Source: Deltaproteobacteria bacterium (GTDB lineage: Bacteria; Desulfobacterota; Desulfarculia; Adiutricales; Adiutricaceae). From it: a stretch of 37,867 bases of DNA. Shown here piece by piece: positions 28,094-37,867 of this stretch. How positions within the stretch are numbered: the stretch's first letter is position 1; the number at the start of each line of letters is the position of its first letter. The position numbers and the translations under genes are program-made. The stretch spans positions 1 to 37,867 of the forward strand of contig JAISEK010000098.1 of assembly GCA_031264145.1 (NCBI GenBank), read 5' to 3'. The notes beneath the pieces were generated by a model. That model ran no database searches and was not told the DNA's origin. It saw only the letters and a program-made list of their open reading frames with translations.

Positions 28094-28303
28094 ATGTCAT
28101 CCATCAATTCCATCCAGGCTCTTAAGAAGTATCGCGAGGACCACCTCATCAGCAAGTCCGAGCTGGCGCGCAAGGCTGGCCTCTCCCCCCAAACCATCGA
28201 GCGCGTCGAGAACGGCGGCCCCTGCCGCATGGACACCCTGCGCAAGATCGTCGTTGCCCTGGGGATCCAGTTTGAGGACCTCAACATCAGCCTCAACGAC
28301 TAG
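28094..28303 (+). CDS. Small Cro/C1-type helix-turn-helix regulator
   Basis: The 69-residue protein is a complete single HTH_3 domain: ALKKYREDHLISKSELARKA, then GLSPQTIERVENG, MDTLRKIVVALGI and a short end. It should bind an operator as a dimer. The GC-rich composition matches the host genome. ATG 28094 follows AGAGAGGA (28079-28086). It stands alone, with hairpins upstream and a terminator downstream, so autoregulation is likely but its targets are unknown. Confidence 0.85.
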   Translation: MSSINSIQALKKYREDHLISKSELARKAGLSPQTIERVENGGPCRMDTLRKIVVALGIQFEDLNISLND

Positions 28304-28323
28304 CAGGTCCGAGGTTGCAACAA

Positions 28324-28372
28324 GGGGTCAGGCTGGCCCGGTCATACCGGGCTGGTTGGCCCCATTATTTTT
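28324..28372 (+). terminator. Terminator after the HTH gene
   Basis: The perfect stem GCCCGGT-CAT-ACCGGGC (28336-28352) is nested in an outer GGGG/CCCC pairing (28324-28327 with 28360-28363), followed by ATTATTTTT. Confidence 0.65.
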
Positions 28373-28828
28373 AGCCGTCCGAGCCGACACTCGGCGGCCC
28401 CGGGCGCCCGCCTTCGCTCCTAAGCCTTGGCTTGCGACCTCGAGGCGACTACAAATCCCCTCAGAAAATGTTGCGGCCGACCAGCCGCAGCTAGTCCCGG
28501 TCCTGGCTATGGGTTTTTGACGGAAAACATCGTCGGCTGCCCCTGCCTTAAGGCAGGATACCGCAAGGGTCCGGGTTGGCCTTGGGGAGCGTACCACGCC
28601 GGCTACTATGTCATCAGGTCAAATACCAACGGCAGGATGCCCCCTCAGCCCTGCCCTCTTGAAGCCACGATCATAGGGGATGAGCAACAACCTGTCCGTG
28701 GCGCGGCACCGTATGGCGCATCGAGGAAACCAATCAGAGCCGTTATGGTTCTTTTCACCCGGCCCGCTTCCACCAAGAGAAGGGGCAATTCCTCCTCTGG
28801 CTCAAGCCCGAGGTTTCCTGGCTAGAAG
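28373..28828. other. GC-rich unresolved region
   Basis: The base composition looks like coding DNA but no single frame is convincing. One frame near the end reads VWRIEETNQSRYGSFHPARF and then QEKGQFLLWLKPEVSW, but a stop (TGA at 28681) lies just upstream and no family comes to mind. This may be a frameshifted gene remnant. Confidence 0.35.
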
Positions 28829-29848
28829 ATGATGAAAAAAATATCAAAACGTTCATTTTTGATACTCATTCCTCTAGTGATCGGCTTATGGCTCTGGTTT
28901 TCTGCGGAAAGCCAGACCCAGAACAAGCCGGCCTCCTCTCAAAACAGCTCCACCGCCTCAGGGCAGCTCAGCGCCCAGGCCAGCCCAGCCCCAGAGACCG
29001 CCCAGACTGCCGCCAGCGTGGCCCCGGCGGAGGGGCAGTCCAGCAACACCATCACCGTCGAGCAGTTGCTGGCCGCCCTGGAGGCCCAGGCCAAGGAGAA
29101 TGACCCAAGGGCCATGCTGGCGCTTGGGAACCTCTACGAGCGGGGCATCAACAATAACCCCAAGCGCAACCTGGGCACGGCGCTTGGCTGGTACCAGAAG
29201 GCGGCCGCCCTGGAAGAGCCCGTGGCCTACTTCAACGTCGGCACCTGCTACGAGGTCGGACTTGGCACCGCCCCTGACCAAAAGAAGGCCCTCGACAACT
29301 TCGTAAAGGCCGCCGACAAGGGCCTGGCCCAGGCAGAGCTTAAACTGGCCAGCCTGTATCTCAACGGCCAGGATGTCCCCCTGTCCATCCCCATGGGCAT
29401 GGACTACCTGACCAGGGCGGCCGACCAGGGCTTCGTCCAGGCCCTCATGGAGTTGGGGGCGATTGAGTACTACGGCCTCTTTGAGCAGCCGCGGGACCTG
29501 ACCAAGGCCAGGGACAACTTCACCAAGGCGGCCAATGCGGGCGAGCCGGTGGCCATGAAGAACCTGGCGGCCATGAACATAGCCGGCGAGGGCATGGAGG
29601 CGAACAAAGCCCAGGGCCTGACCTGGTACATTCTGGCCCAACAGTTCGGCTTCAACCCCCCTGACCTGCAGACGACCATCGACGAGGTCAAGGGTGGCCT
29701 CAAGGCCAACGAGATAAGCCAGGCCGAGAAGAACGCCCAGGACTGGGCGGACAAATTCAAAGCCAGGGTGGAGGCGGAACAGGCCATAAACAAAGCCCAG
29801 GCCGAAGCGGCCTCGACAGTCGGGAACGCTTCCCAGTCAGCCGAATAA
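28829..29848 (+). CDS. Exported SEL1-repeat protein
   Basis: The 339-residue protein has a basic start and one hydrophobic segment (FLILIPLVIGLWLWF), a Ser/Ala/Gln-rich linker (about 30-75), and then five or six SEL1-type repeats: ALGNLYERGI, GWYQKAAALEEPVAYFNVG, NFVKAADKGLAQAELKLAS and YLTRAADQGFVQALMELG. The C-terminal 80 residues are helical and charged. SEL1 repeats are protein-binding solenoids common in envelope and stress proteins. Two ATG codons occur in a row (28829 and 28832) with only a weak GAAG before them, so the exact start is ambiguous by one residue. A terminator follows. Confidence 0.82.
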   Translation: MMKKISKRSFLILIPLVIGLWLWFSAESQTQNKPASSQNSSTASGQLSAQASPAPETAQTAASVAPAEGQSSNTITVEQLLAALEAQAKENDPRAMLALGNLYERGINNNPKRNLGTALGWYQKAAALEEPVAYFNVGTCYEVGLGTAPDQKKALDNFVKAADKGLAQAELKLASLYLNGQDVPLSIPMGMDYLTRAADQGFVQALMELGAIEYYGLFEQPRDLTKARDNFTKAANAGEPVAMKNLAAMNIAGEGMEANKAQGLTWYILAQQFGFNPPDLQTTIDEVKGGLKANEISQAEKNAQDWADKFKARVEAEQAINKAQAEAASTVGNASQSAE

Positions 29849-29860
29849 GGCCTCTTTCTG

Positions 29861-29892
29861 AGCCGGCCCCTCAGAGGCCGGCTTTTTTTTTA
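29861..29892 (+). terminator. Rho-independent terminator after the SEL1 gene
   Basis: AGCCGGCC (29861-29868), loop CCTCAGA and GGCCGGCT (29876-29883) form an eight-pair stem directly followed by nine T. It separates the gene from a convergent neighbour that ends at 29898. Confidence 0.9.
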
Positions 29893-29897
29893 TTCTC

Positions 29898-30719
29898 TCA
29901 GAACAGGCCAACCTGCTGGAGCTTGGAAACGAAGCGACTCATCAGGGCCCTAAGGTTGCTGGCCAGCTCGGTCGATGGCTTTTCCCTGGATAGTTTTTCA
30001 TAATCGTCCAGCTCTGGAGCGATGGCCATCTTTACCCTTTTCCGGAGCAGGGCAAGCTCGTGTTTGGCGTCCGAACCCAGCTTGTCGTTTAGCTTTCTCA
30101 CTTCCTCTTGGTACTGCTCGACTGCCTCGGACAGCTTCTGCTCCAGTAGGCCATTCTTGCTGACGGACTCCGAGAGGAGCGAGGACAGCCTCCTGACCTC
30201 CTTCTCCTGGGTCAAGGTGGAGTTGCGCTCGGCTACCAACTTGCGCTCAAGATCGTCGACCCTGTTGTTTACGCTGGACAGGTTGCCGCTCATGGACTCA
30301 TAGTCCTTGGTCAGGCGGTCATTTTCCGACACGTAGAAATTGCAGTCGTTTTCCTTCTTCATGAGCCTGTTTTCAAGATCCTCGTTATCCCGGTGGAGTT
30401 TCTTGGACTGCTTCTCATAGTTCATGATCTTTTGGTTTGCCGTGCCCAGAAGGCTCTCCAGTTCCTCGACCTGGCTGGAGAGATTTATCAAATCCTTGGT
30501 CAGGCGCTCCTTTTCCTGCTCCAGGTCCTCACAGGCCTTGGAGGATACCCGCAGGTTAGCCTCAATCTGTCTTTGGCTCAGGACGGATTTTTTTATCAAC
30601 TCGTTGTAGGCCACTTCGAGATTGCGCAGGTAATCAGTCAGGATGCGCATTGACTCCAATGGGTCGAACCCGGCCGGCAACAGGTCACTGGCTTGGCGAT
30701 CTATGCTTTCGTCCTTCAT
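29898..30719 (-). CDS. Coiled-coil protein of unknown function
   Basis: The 273-residue soluble protein is almost entirely long charged helix: heptad-like segments run from about residue 25 to 215 (DLEQEKERLTKDLINLSSQV, SVNNRVDDLERKLVAE). A short globular end follows (residues 230-273). There is no signal peptide or membrane segment. I recognise no family; cell-division or scaffold proteins look like this, but so do many others. The start at 30719 is preceded by a second copy of the same start region, giving a mini-ORF MKDESIP whose TGA overlaps this ATG. A longer in-frame extension to 30908 has no helical character and no ribosome binding site. Confidence 0.7.
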   Translation of the reverse strand: MKDESIDRQASDLLPAGFDPLESMRILTDYLRNLEVAYNELIKKSVLSQRQIEANLRVSSKACEDLEQEKERLTKDLINLSSQVEELESLLGTANQKIMNYEKQSKKLHRDNEDLENRLMKKENDCNFYVSENDRLTKDYESMSGNLSSVNNRVDDLERKLVAERNSTLTQEKEVRRLSSLLSESVSKNGLLEQKLSEAVEQYQEEVRKLNDKLGSDAKHELALLRKRVKMAIAPELDDYEKLSREKPSTELASNLRALMSRFVSKLQQVGLF

Positions 30720-30741
30720 GGGATGCTTTCGTCCTTCATGG
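30703..30741 (-). repeat. 20-base tandem duplication at a start codon, with mini-ORF
   Basis: ATGCTTTCGTCCTTCATGG occurs at 30703-30721 and again at 30723-30741. On the minus strand this repeats the start ATGAAGGACGAAAGCAT, so the upstream copy encodes MKDESIP-stop and its TGA overlaps the ATG of the real gene. Confidence 0.85.
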
Positions 30742-32161
30742 AAAAAATGAAATCGTCCCTTGGCTGTCCGACAGGACACGGCCGGAGGGACTCCATCCTT
30801 ATCCGGCATGGGCAAACTTTGAGCCAGCCAGGATAAGCGCGGGGCGGCCTTGTCAGGACCAGGCTGACCCGGCGAGTCCAAAAGCGTATCCACCCACTTT
30901 ATGGACAACTTAAAACATTAACCAGCAAAAACAGAATGTTAAAACATTTGTGGACTTACTTAAAGGTCTGACAGATCCAGGACAGGTCCGCCACGGCCTG
31001 CCAGTGACGTCTGGCCGAATTGGCACTGACTGGTCGAGAGACCCAAGCCAGAGACCGCCATTTGGTGGCCTACAGTCCTGACAGCCAGGGGGCAACCAAT
31101 CCTGGTCAGCCATTATACACTCATAACGTTCTATTTAACAAGGGTATATTTAATTAAATCCGCTTATCGGACCCTTTTTTTTCTTCCTTCAAAGGCATTT
31201 TATCATAACTATCCAAAAAAATTAATAATTTTTTTTAGTCCCGGTGCGGATACTTCTTTTTTTATCCAAGCCAAGGTTCCATACTCCTTTTTTTCAAAAA
31301 CTCTCTTACGGGGACTGACGTCTCCACGCTTTGGCGGCCCAGGCGTACACCCAAAGCTTCCTGAAGAAACACTCTTGGTCAAAGGATGTGTTTAGGGCAA
31401 GGAAAAAGACAACTCAAAGCCGTGTGCAGCCACTGGCTCCATTTTCTACTCCAAAGGCCAATTCATCAAATAGCAATCATTTTTAATTAAACTTATTTTT
31501 TTAGTGTCTAATTTTTTGAACTTAAACATCATGACTCCTAAACATTTACATTGTATTAATTATACTATTATTATAAATAACTATTACCCTAATGCCTAAA
31601 TTTATATTGATTTGATCTGGGCCCAAAATTACCAGGGCCAGGCGGCAAGGCTTGACATTTCCCTGCTTCGACCTTACTTTTCCAAGTAGGCCCAGGAGGG
31701 CCGTGGTCCTGCCGGCCCGCCGGGGATACCTTCTGCTCGTGAGCTGCTCATAGGCAAGCCGTTTGAGCTCCAAAATATGGAGTTCCAGTGTTGACAGGTT
31801 TAAGCCCTAACGAAATGTCTAGCTGCGATGCTCGCACTATGACACCTCCGAGTGTCGCCTCAGCTCGTAGTTCAGGCAGATTTGGTGTTAAGTTTGTCCC
31901 CTAGGTGATGCCAACGTTGGGACCATTATAAAGGTATATTGAGCAGCTAATTTAAGAATAATTATTCAAAACAGTATCGACCTGTATATATTTTTTGCCT
32001 ATAAATTATAAATTTTGTATCTCATATTGATAGAATAAATTTATTATTATAGTTATAATATACCATATTTATCTTAAAATACAGTATTGACTTCCAGGGT
32101 TTGACATCTTTCGAACCTAAATTCCCCACAGCCATGGCTCTGGGTTTTTCAGGAAATCCCA
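30742..32161. other. Long spacer between coiled-coil gene and clpB
   Basis: About 1.4 kb with no supported gene, mostly AT-rich. A GC-rich patch at 31614-31760 gives a 75-residue minus-strand frame (31546-31773, TTG start, no ribosome binding site; YPRRAGRTTALLGLLGKVRS) that I do not recognise and take as a relic. A foldable element lies at 31821-31865. I see no CIRCE element or heat-shock promoter for clpB. Confidence 0.5.
31821..31865. other. Possible three-way-junction RNA fold
   Basis: AGCTG (31821-31825) pairs with CAGCT (31861-31865), enclosing two hairpins: GCGA-TGC-TCGC (31825-31835) and GACAC-CTCCGA-GTGTC (31841-31856). A TTGACA lies upstream at 31791-31796 but without a clear -10. 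Confidence 0.35.
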
Positions 32162-34786
<2,625 letters not shown>

Positions 34787-34892
34787 GACTCGCCCTTCCG
34801 GCAAGGCAAAGGCCTGACCGGCCCCAAAAACACGCCATGACGCCCGGCCATATTGGGCAACCCCTTTGGCCGGGCCTTTCTGGAGGCGGCTA

Positions 34893-36260
34893 TTGAGTGC
34901 CCTTGGACCACTGCAAGAAGCCGACTGCCTCAGTCAGGCCGATCTCATAGCCGCCATATCCACGGCCATCGGGCCGGGAGCGGTAGGCATTGTGAGGCTC
35001 TCAGGCCAGGGAGCCGCCTGGGCCCTGGAAAAAGCCTTCGTCTCTCAGACCAGCCCCGTTTCCAGGCCAAGGTCCATGGTCTTTGGAAAACTGGTCCACC
35101 CGGCGACGGGGGCGATCCTCGACCACGTTCTGGCCGCCTTCTTCCCTTCCCCCTGCTCCTTCACAGGCGAGGACACAGCCGAAATCTTCTGCCATGGTGG
35201 CCACACCGTGCCGCGCCTGATCCTGGAGGCCTTTCTGGCCACCGGGGCCAGACTGGCCAATCCTGGGGAGTTCACCCAGAGGGCATTCCTGAACGGCCGC
35301 CTTGGCCTGGACCAGGCCGAAGCCGTGGCCGAGCTGGTGGCCGCCCAGAGCGAGGCAGAGGCCGCGCTGGCAACCAGCCACCTGGAGGGTGCCCTCTCGC
35401 ACCGCATTAGGCCGGCAATGGAGGGGCTTCTGGGCCTCAAGGCAGAGCTGGCAGCCATCCTGGACTTCGAGGAGGACTGGGACGAGGCGAAAAGTTCTAG
35501 CCTTCTGGCGAAACTGGATGATCTTATGGCCGAATTGACGGTCCTTCGCAACATCCGAGCATGCTCCCGGGTATTCCGCGACGGCCTGAGACTGGTCCTC
35601 GCCGGACGCCCCAACGCTGGTAAATCCAGCCTCTTCAACGCCCTCGTGGGCCGTGACCGGGCTCTGGTCAGCCCCAGGCCTGGCACCACCAGGGACTTCT
35701 TGGAGGCGGCAATTAGTTGGGAAGGCCTGAGGGTGGAACTGGTCGACACGGCGGGACTGGGCGATTGCCCAGAGGACGAGCTTGAGGCTCGGGGCCAGGA
35801 ATTTGCAAGGCAGGAACTGGAAGAGGCCGACGTAGTCATTTGGCTGCACCCGGCCAACGCCCCAGGGGCAGGCCCGCCACCGGGCCTACCGGCAGCCAAG
35901 GTCCTGGAGGCCACGAGCAAGGCCGACCTGGCTGACGGCCGGTCCTCCCCGGAAAGACCATCCTTTTCGGCCTTGACCGGTCAAGGCCTTGACAATCTGA
36001 AGACACTGGTCCTGGAAATGGCCGGGATAGTTCCCGGCCGGCAGCCGGAGGCTGTCCCCAACCTAAGGCAGCAAAAGGCTCTTGAGGAATGCCTGAAATG
36101 TCTCTCCCTGGCCCGCCAGGCCCTCTTGGGATGCCAGCCCCCGGACATAATCTCCCTGGAGATTGGGGACGCCTTGGATAGCCTTGGCCAAATAACAGGC
36201 CAAATCCTGTCCGAGGACCTCCTGGCCGAGGTCTTCGATCGCTTCTGCGTGGGCAAGTAG
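34893..36260 (+). CDS. mnmE: tRNA modification GTPase MnmE
   Basis: MnmE (TrmE) with MnmG modifies the wobble uridine of several tRNAs. The 455-residue protein has the N-terminal tetrahydrofolate-binding domain (IAAISTAIGPGAVGIVRLSG), a helical domain, and an inserted G domain. G1 is GRPNAGKSS (K244), G3 is VDTAG, and G4 is SKAD where NKxD is usual. The protein ends with the family tail FCVGK with its essential Cys. I chose TTG 34893 because GGAGG (34882-34886) stands six bases before it and the extra upstream codons to 34866 have no support. No mnmG lies next to it. Confidence 0.94.
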   Translation: MSALGPLQEADCLSQADLIAAISTAIGPGAVGIVRLSGQGAAWALEKAFVSQTSPVSRPRSMVFGKLVHPATGAILDHVLAAFFPSPCSFTGEDTAEIFCHGGHTVPRLILEAFLATGARLANPGEFTQRAFLNGRLGLDQAEAVAELVAAQSEAEAALATSHLEGALSHRIRPAMEGLLGLKAELAAILDFEEDWDEAKSSSLLAKLDDLMAELTVLRNIRACSRVFRDGLRLVLAGRPNAGKSSLFNALVGRDRALVSPRPGTTRDFLEAAISWEGLRVELVDTAGLGDCPEDELEARGQEFARQELEEADVVIWLHPANAPGAGPPPGLPAAKVLEATSKADLADGRSSPERPSFSALTGQGLDNLKTLVLEMAGIVPGRQPEAVPNLRQQKALEECLKCLSLARQALLGCQPPDIISLEIGDALDSLGQITGQILSEDLLAEVFDRFCVGK

Positions 36261-36853
36261 AAACGCCTTTCCTGGCCAAACCCCGCCTGGCCCCCGGAGA
36301 CGCAGCCACTCGTGCCGGCCAGATAGCTCAGGCTCCAGGGCAAAACGTCAAATCCAACCATGAAAGTAAAATAAAAAACAAATTTCACTAATATATTTTA
36401 TTAATAAAATTTATAAGTTAAAACTTATTAATGCAAGTCTTAAAGTAATACATATTAATAATATAAATAATCTATTATATATAATTTATATAATTTTTTT
36501 GTTCTATATTATTAAAAATATTAATATATATACAAATTATGCGTTAAAATTTAATTTAAATTTTTGACGAATTCTATTAATATATTATTTATAATATATT
36601 CAATATTAATAATTATATTATTTATTAAAGCATCATAATTCTTGCATAAATACCAGCTTTATGATACGTAAAAAGACTAAAAAAATATTTTGGCTTAATA
36701 AAAGTAGACGCTTTTGCCCTGGGCTAGGCTCATTTTTTTCTTGACTGCAAAGCAGTAAAATACTAAAATTTCTTTTGGACCTAAATCACCTGGGCCAAAA
36801 CAAGTCAGGATCAGGGCAGGCTCACCGTAGTCAGCCATTATTTCCGTCCATGA
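36261..36853. other. AT-rich spacer upstream of tRNA-Phe
   Basis: After about 100 GC-rich bases, 36360-36690 is almost entirely A and T. No gene is supported on either strand. Confidence 0.55.
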
Positions 36854-36929
<76 letters not shown>

Positions 36930-36948
36930 TTCGCCTTTTTATAGCCTC

Positions 36949-37036
36949 TCATGGCTTGTCATGGCTTTTAAGCCACCCACGAAACCCCTTGCAAATCAAG
37001 GGGTTTCGTTTTTCATGGGTGTCATGGTTTTCATGG
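36949..37036. repeat. Five phased TCATGG repeats between tRNA and integrase
   Basis: TCATGG occurs at 36949, 36959, 37013, 37022 and 37031, in two groups with 9-10 base spacing, about one helical turn. The groups flank the large hairpin at 36980-37008. They could be arm-type recombinase or excisionase sites. Confidence 0.55.
36980..37013 (+). terminator. Strong terminator after tRNA-Phe
   Basis: CGAAACCCCTTG (36980-36991), loop CAAAT and CAAGGGGTTTCG (36997-37008) form a perfect twelve-pair stem followed by five T. Flanking CACCCA and TGGGTG can extend it. Confidence 0.9.
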
Positions 37037-37060
37037 CCGCTATACAAGCGCAAAATTTTA

Positions 37061-37118
37061 GGGTAACATCTGGGGTAACAGACAAGCGGAGGGCCCCAAA
37101 ATGAAGGTCGTGTTACCC
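37061..37118. promoter_or_regulatory. GGGTAACA repeats around the integrase start
   Basis: GGGTAACA occurs at 37061-37068 and 37073-37080, with the inverted copy TGTTACCC at 37111-37118 just inside the reading frame. They bracket the ribosome binding site (GGAGG, 37088-37092) and ATG 37101, as an operator would. Confidence 0.45.
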
Positions 37119-37497
37119 CTGACAGAGCTTAAGATACGGAATCTAAAGCCAAAAGATAAAAAATATAAAATTTTTAACGGCGGCTCGTCCGGGCTTTATC
37201 TTGAGACCTTGCCAAGTGGGACGAAAAGCTGGAGAATCCAACACGGCGCCAAAAAAAAACGAATGCCGGCATTCCCTGGGGCATTGGCCGGATATAAGTC
37301 TTGGCGATGCCAGGAAGATGGCCGCTGATTTCAGGAAAGAGCTTAGGAATGGCAAGGCGCGCGAGACGCGCGAGACGCGCGAGACGCGCGAGACGAAGGA
37401 AGACGGCACCATAGCCCATCTTTGCCAGGAGTGGAAGGCCAAGTTCTATCCATCGCTGGCCAGGAGGTCGTGGTCCAGCTCCATTAACAAAATTTGA
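37101..37497 (+). pseudogene. P4-type tyrosine integrase, frameshifted and truncated
   Basis: The N-terminal arm-binding domain of a P4-like island integrase is recognisable: LTELKIRNLKPKDKKYKIFN and GLYLETLPSGTKSWRIQ from ATG 37101. The frame then breaks at a run of nine A (37250-37258) and continues one base on as SLGHWPDISLGDARKMAADF, EDGTIAHLCQEWKAKFYPSL, to TGA 37497. The catalytic C-terminal domain (R, H-x-x-R, Y) is missing, so it cannot recombine even if the frameshift were bypassed. Its position about 170 bases after tRNA-Phe is standard for these elements. It is the left end of a genomic island. Confidence 0.85.
37359..37394 (+). repeat. Four 9-base repeats in the integrase remnant
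   Basis: GCGCGAGAC is repeated four times without change (37359-37367, 37368-37376, 37377-37385, 37386-37394), giving four RET units in the protein linker between the arm-binding and core-binding domains. Confidence 0.9.
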
Positions 37498-37541
37498 CGC
37501 CTGAGACTTTGCTAGGTATAATGATCTAACTTTATACCTAG
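37494..37541 (+). promoter_or_regulatory. Promoter with overlapping inverted repeat before the IS transposase
   Basis: TTGACG (37494-37499), 17 bases, TATAAT (37517-37522) form a near-consensus promoter. The inverted pair CTAGGTATA (37512-37520) and TATACCTAG (37533-37541) overlaps the -10 and touches the ribosome binding site, so binding there could block both. The integrase stop lies within the -35. Confidence 0.65.
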
Positions 37542-37551
37542 GAGGTCTATT

Positions 37552-37867
37552 ATGGACGATATAAATTTGAATGACTTTTATTGCAGAAATAATGGCTGCA
37601 AATTTTACAATATACGCCGTTCTGGCAACATATCTATCCGTGCCAGATACGTAAAAAATCATGACAGCGTTCTTCTGTACTGTCGATGTTGTAACAAAAC
37701 ATTCCCGACTACTCACGGGACCGCTTATTTTCGCTCCAGAACGCCCATAAATGTCATTAATCTTATCGTACAGCTATCCGCTGATGGATTTGGGTTAAAT
37801 GCTACTTGTAGGGCAACATGTGTCTCTAAAACTACTGCGATTAGATATATAAAAAATGCCGCCAATC
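37552..37867 (+). CDS. IS transposase, zinc-ribbon N-terminus (partial)
   Basis: The frame from ATG 37552 runs off the window. It shows a zinc ribbon (YCRNNGCKF and YCRCCNKTF), the block THGTAYFRSRTP, and a helix-turn-helix (LSADGFGLNATCRATCVSKT, then AIRYIKNAA), the layout of IS1-like and related transposases with a DNA-binding head. GGAGGT (37541-37546) supports the start. The low GC differs from the integrase beside it, consistent with a later insertion. The DDE catalytic part lies beyond the window. Confidence 0.7.
   Translation, partial: MDDINLNDFYCRNNGCKFYNIRRSGNISIRARYVKNHDSVLLYCRCCNKTFPTTHGTAYFRSRTPINVINLIVQLSADGFGLNATCRATCVSKTTAIRYIKNAAN

Noticed and set aside
31546-31773. 75-codon minus-strand frame in the clpB upstream spacer
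   Set aside because: TTG start without ribosome binding site, half of it in AT-rich DNA, and no recognisable domain.
31920-32161. CIRCE or heat-shock promoter for clpB
   Set aside because: No TTAGCACTC/GAGTGCTAA pair and no convincing sigma32 spacing; the TTGACA-like site at 32101 has no matching -10.
37359-37394. Short repeats as a CRISPR array
   Set aside because: The 9-base units are contiguous without spacers and lie inside a coding frame; no CRISPR array is seen anywhere in the window.

Overview
The window is bacterial and strongly two-toned. Nearly all recognisable genes are GC-rich with G/C at third positions, while several spacers of roughly 150 to 1000 bases are extremely AT-rich. 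The gene set (PhoH-PgpH-YbeY cluster, GlgC, PBP1A, ClpB, MnmE, PolA, a molybdate uptake locus with a PBP-domain regulator, and an MttB methyltransferase relic) suits a Gram-negative anaerobe, possibly of the former Deltaproteobacteria (Desulfobacterota). That placement is an inference; no rRNA is present. Promoters I can read are sigma70-like, often with 18-base spacers, and several starts are TTG or GTG.

Layout. 1-5823: magnesium transporter mgtE, then the phoH-pgpH-ybeY RNA/cell-envelope cluster. 5824-7454: a 112-base tandem duplication, then glgC with its own terminator. 7478-15759: a strong promoter followed by a co-directional run of envelope genes (secreted ankyrin protein, a MltD-like protein lacking the catalytic Glu, two tandem LemA genes, an M48 membrane protease), then polA with a dead proofreading domain and a Vsr-like endonuclease. 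15756-18621: a lower-GC two-gene cassette (AAA ATPase plus HNH nuclease, Septu-like) bounded by a pair of 82-base inverted repeats. 18850-21597: penicillin-binding protein 1A. 21598-23244: decayed DNA with an MttB pseudogene and an AT-rich desert. 23245-26322: divergent molybdate regulator and modA-modB, without modC in this window, behind a strongly folded leader. 26323-28828: mostly AT-rich or degraded DNA with a ribbon-helix-helix protein, a Cro/C1-type regulator and several folded RNA candidates. 28829-30719: convergent SEL1-repeat lipoprotein-like/secreted protein and a coiled-coil protein. 30720-32161: long spacer. 32162-36260: clpB and mnmE. 36854-37867: tRNA-Phe used as an integration site, with a frameshifted and truncated P4-type integrase and the start of an IS transposase.

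The most interesting unit is the ATPase-HNH operon in 82-base terminal inverted repeats. It looks like a small mobile defence cassette without its own transposase, inserted exactly at the end of a vsr-like repair endonuclease gene. The right edge of the window is a second acquisition site: a tRNA-Phe island relic with phased repeats next to the tRNA, operator-like repeats at the integrase start, and a new IS on top. The envelope run 7719-12350 is a second theme, with a non-catalytic lytic transglycosylase homologue beside LemA and M48 partners.
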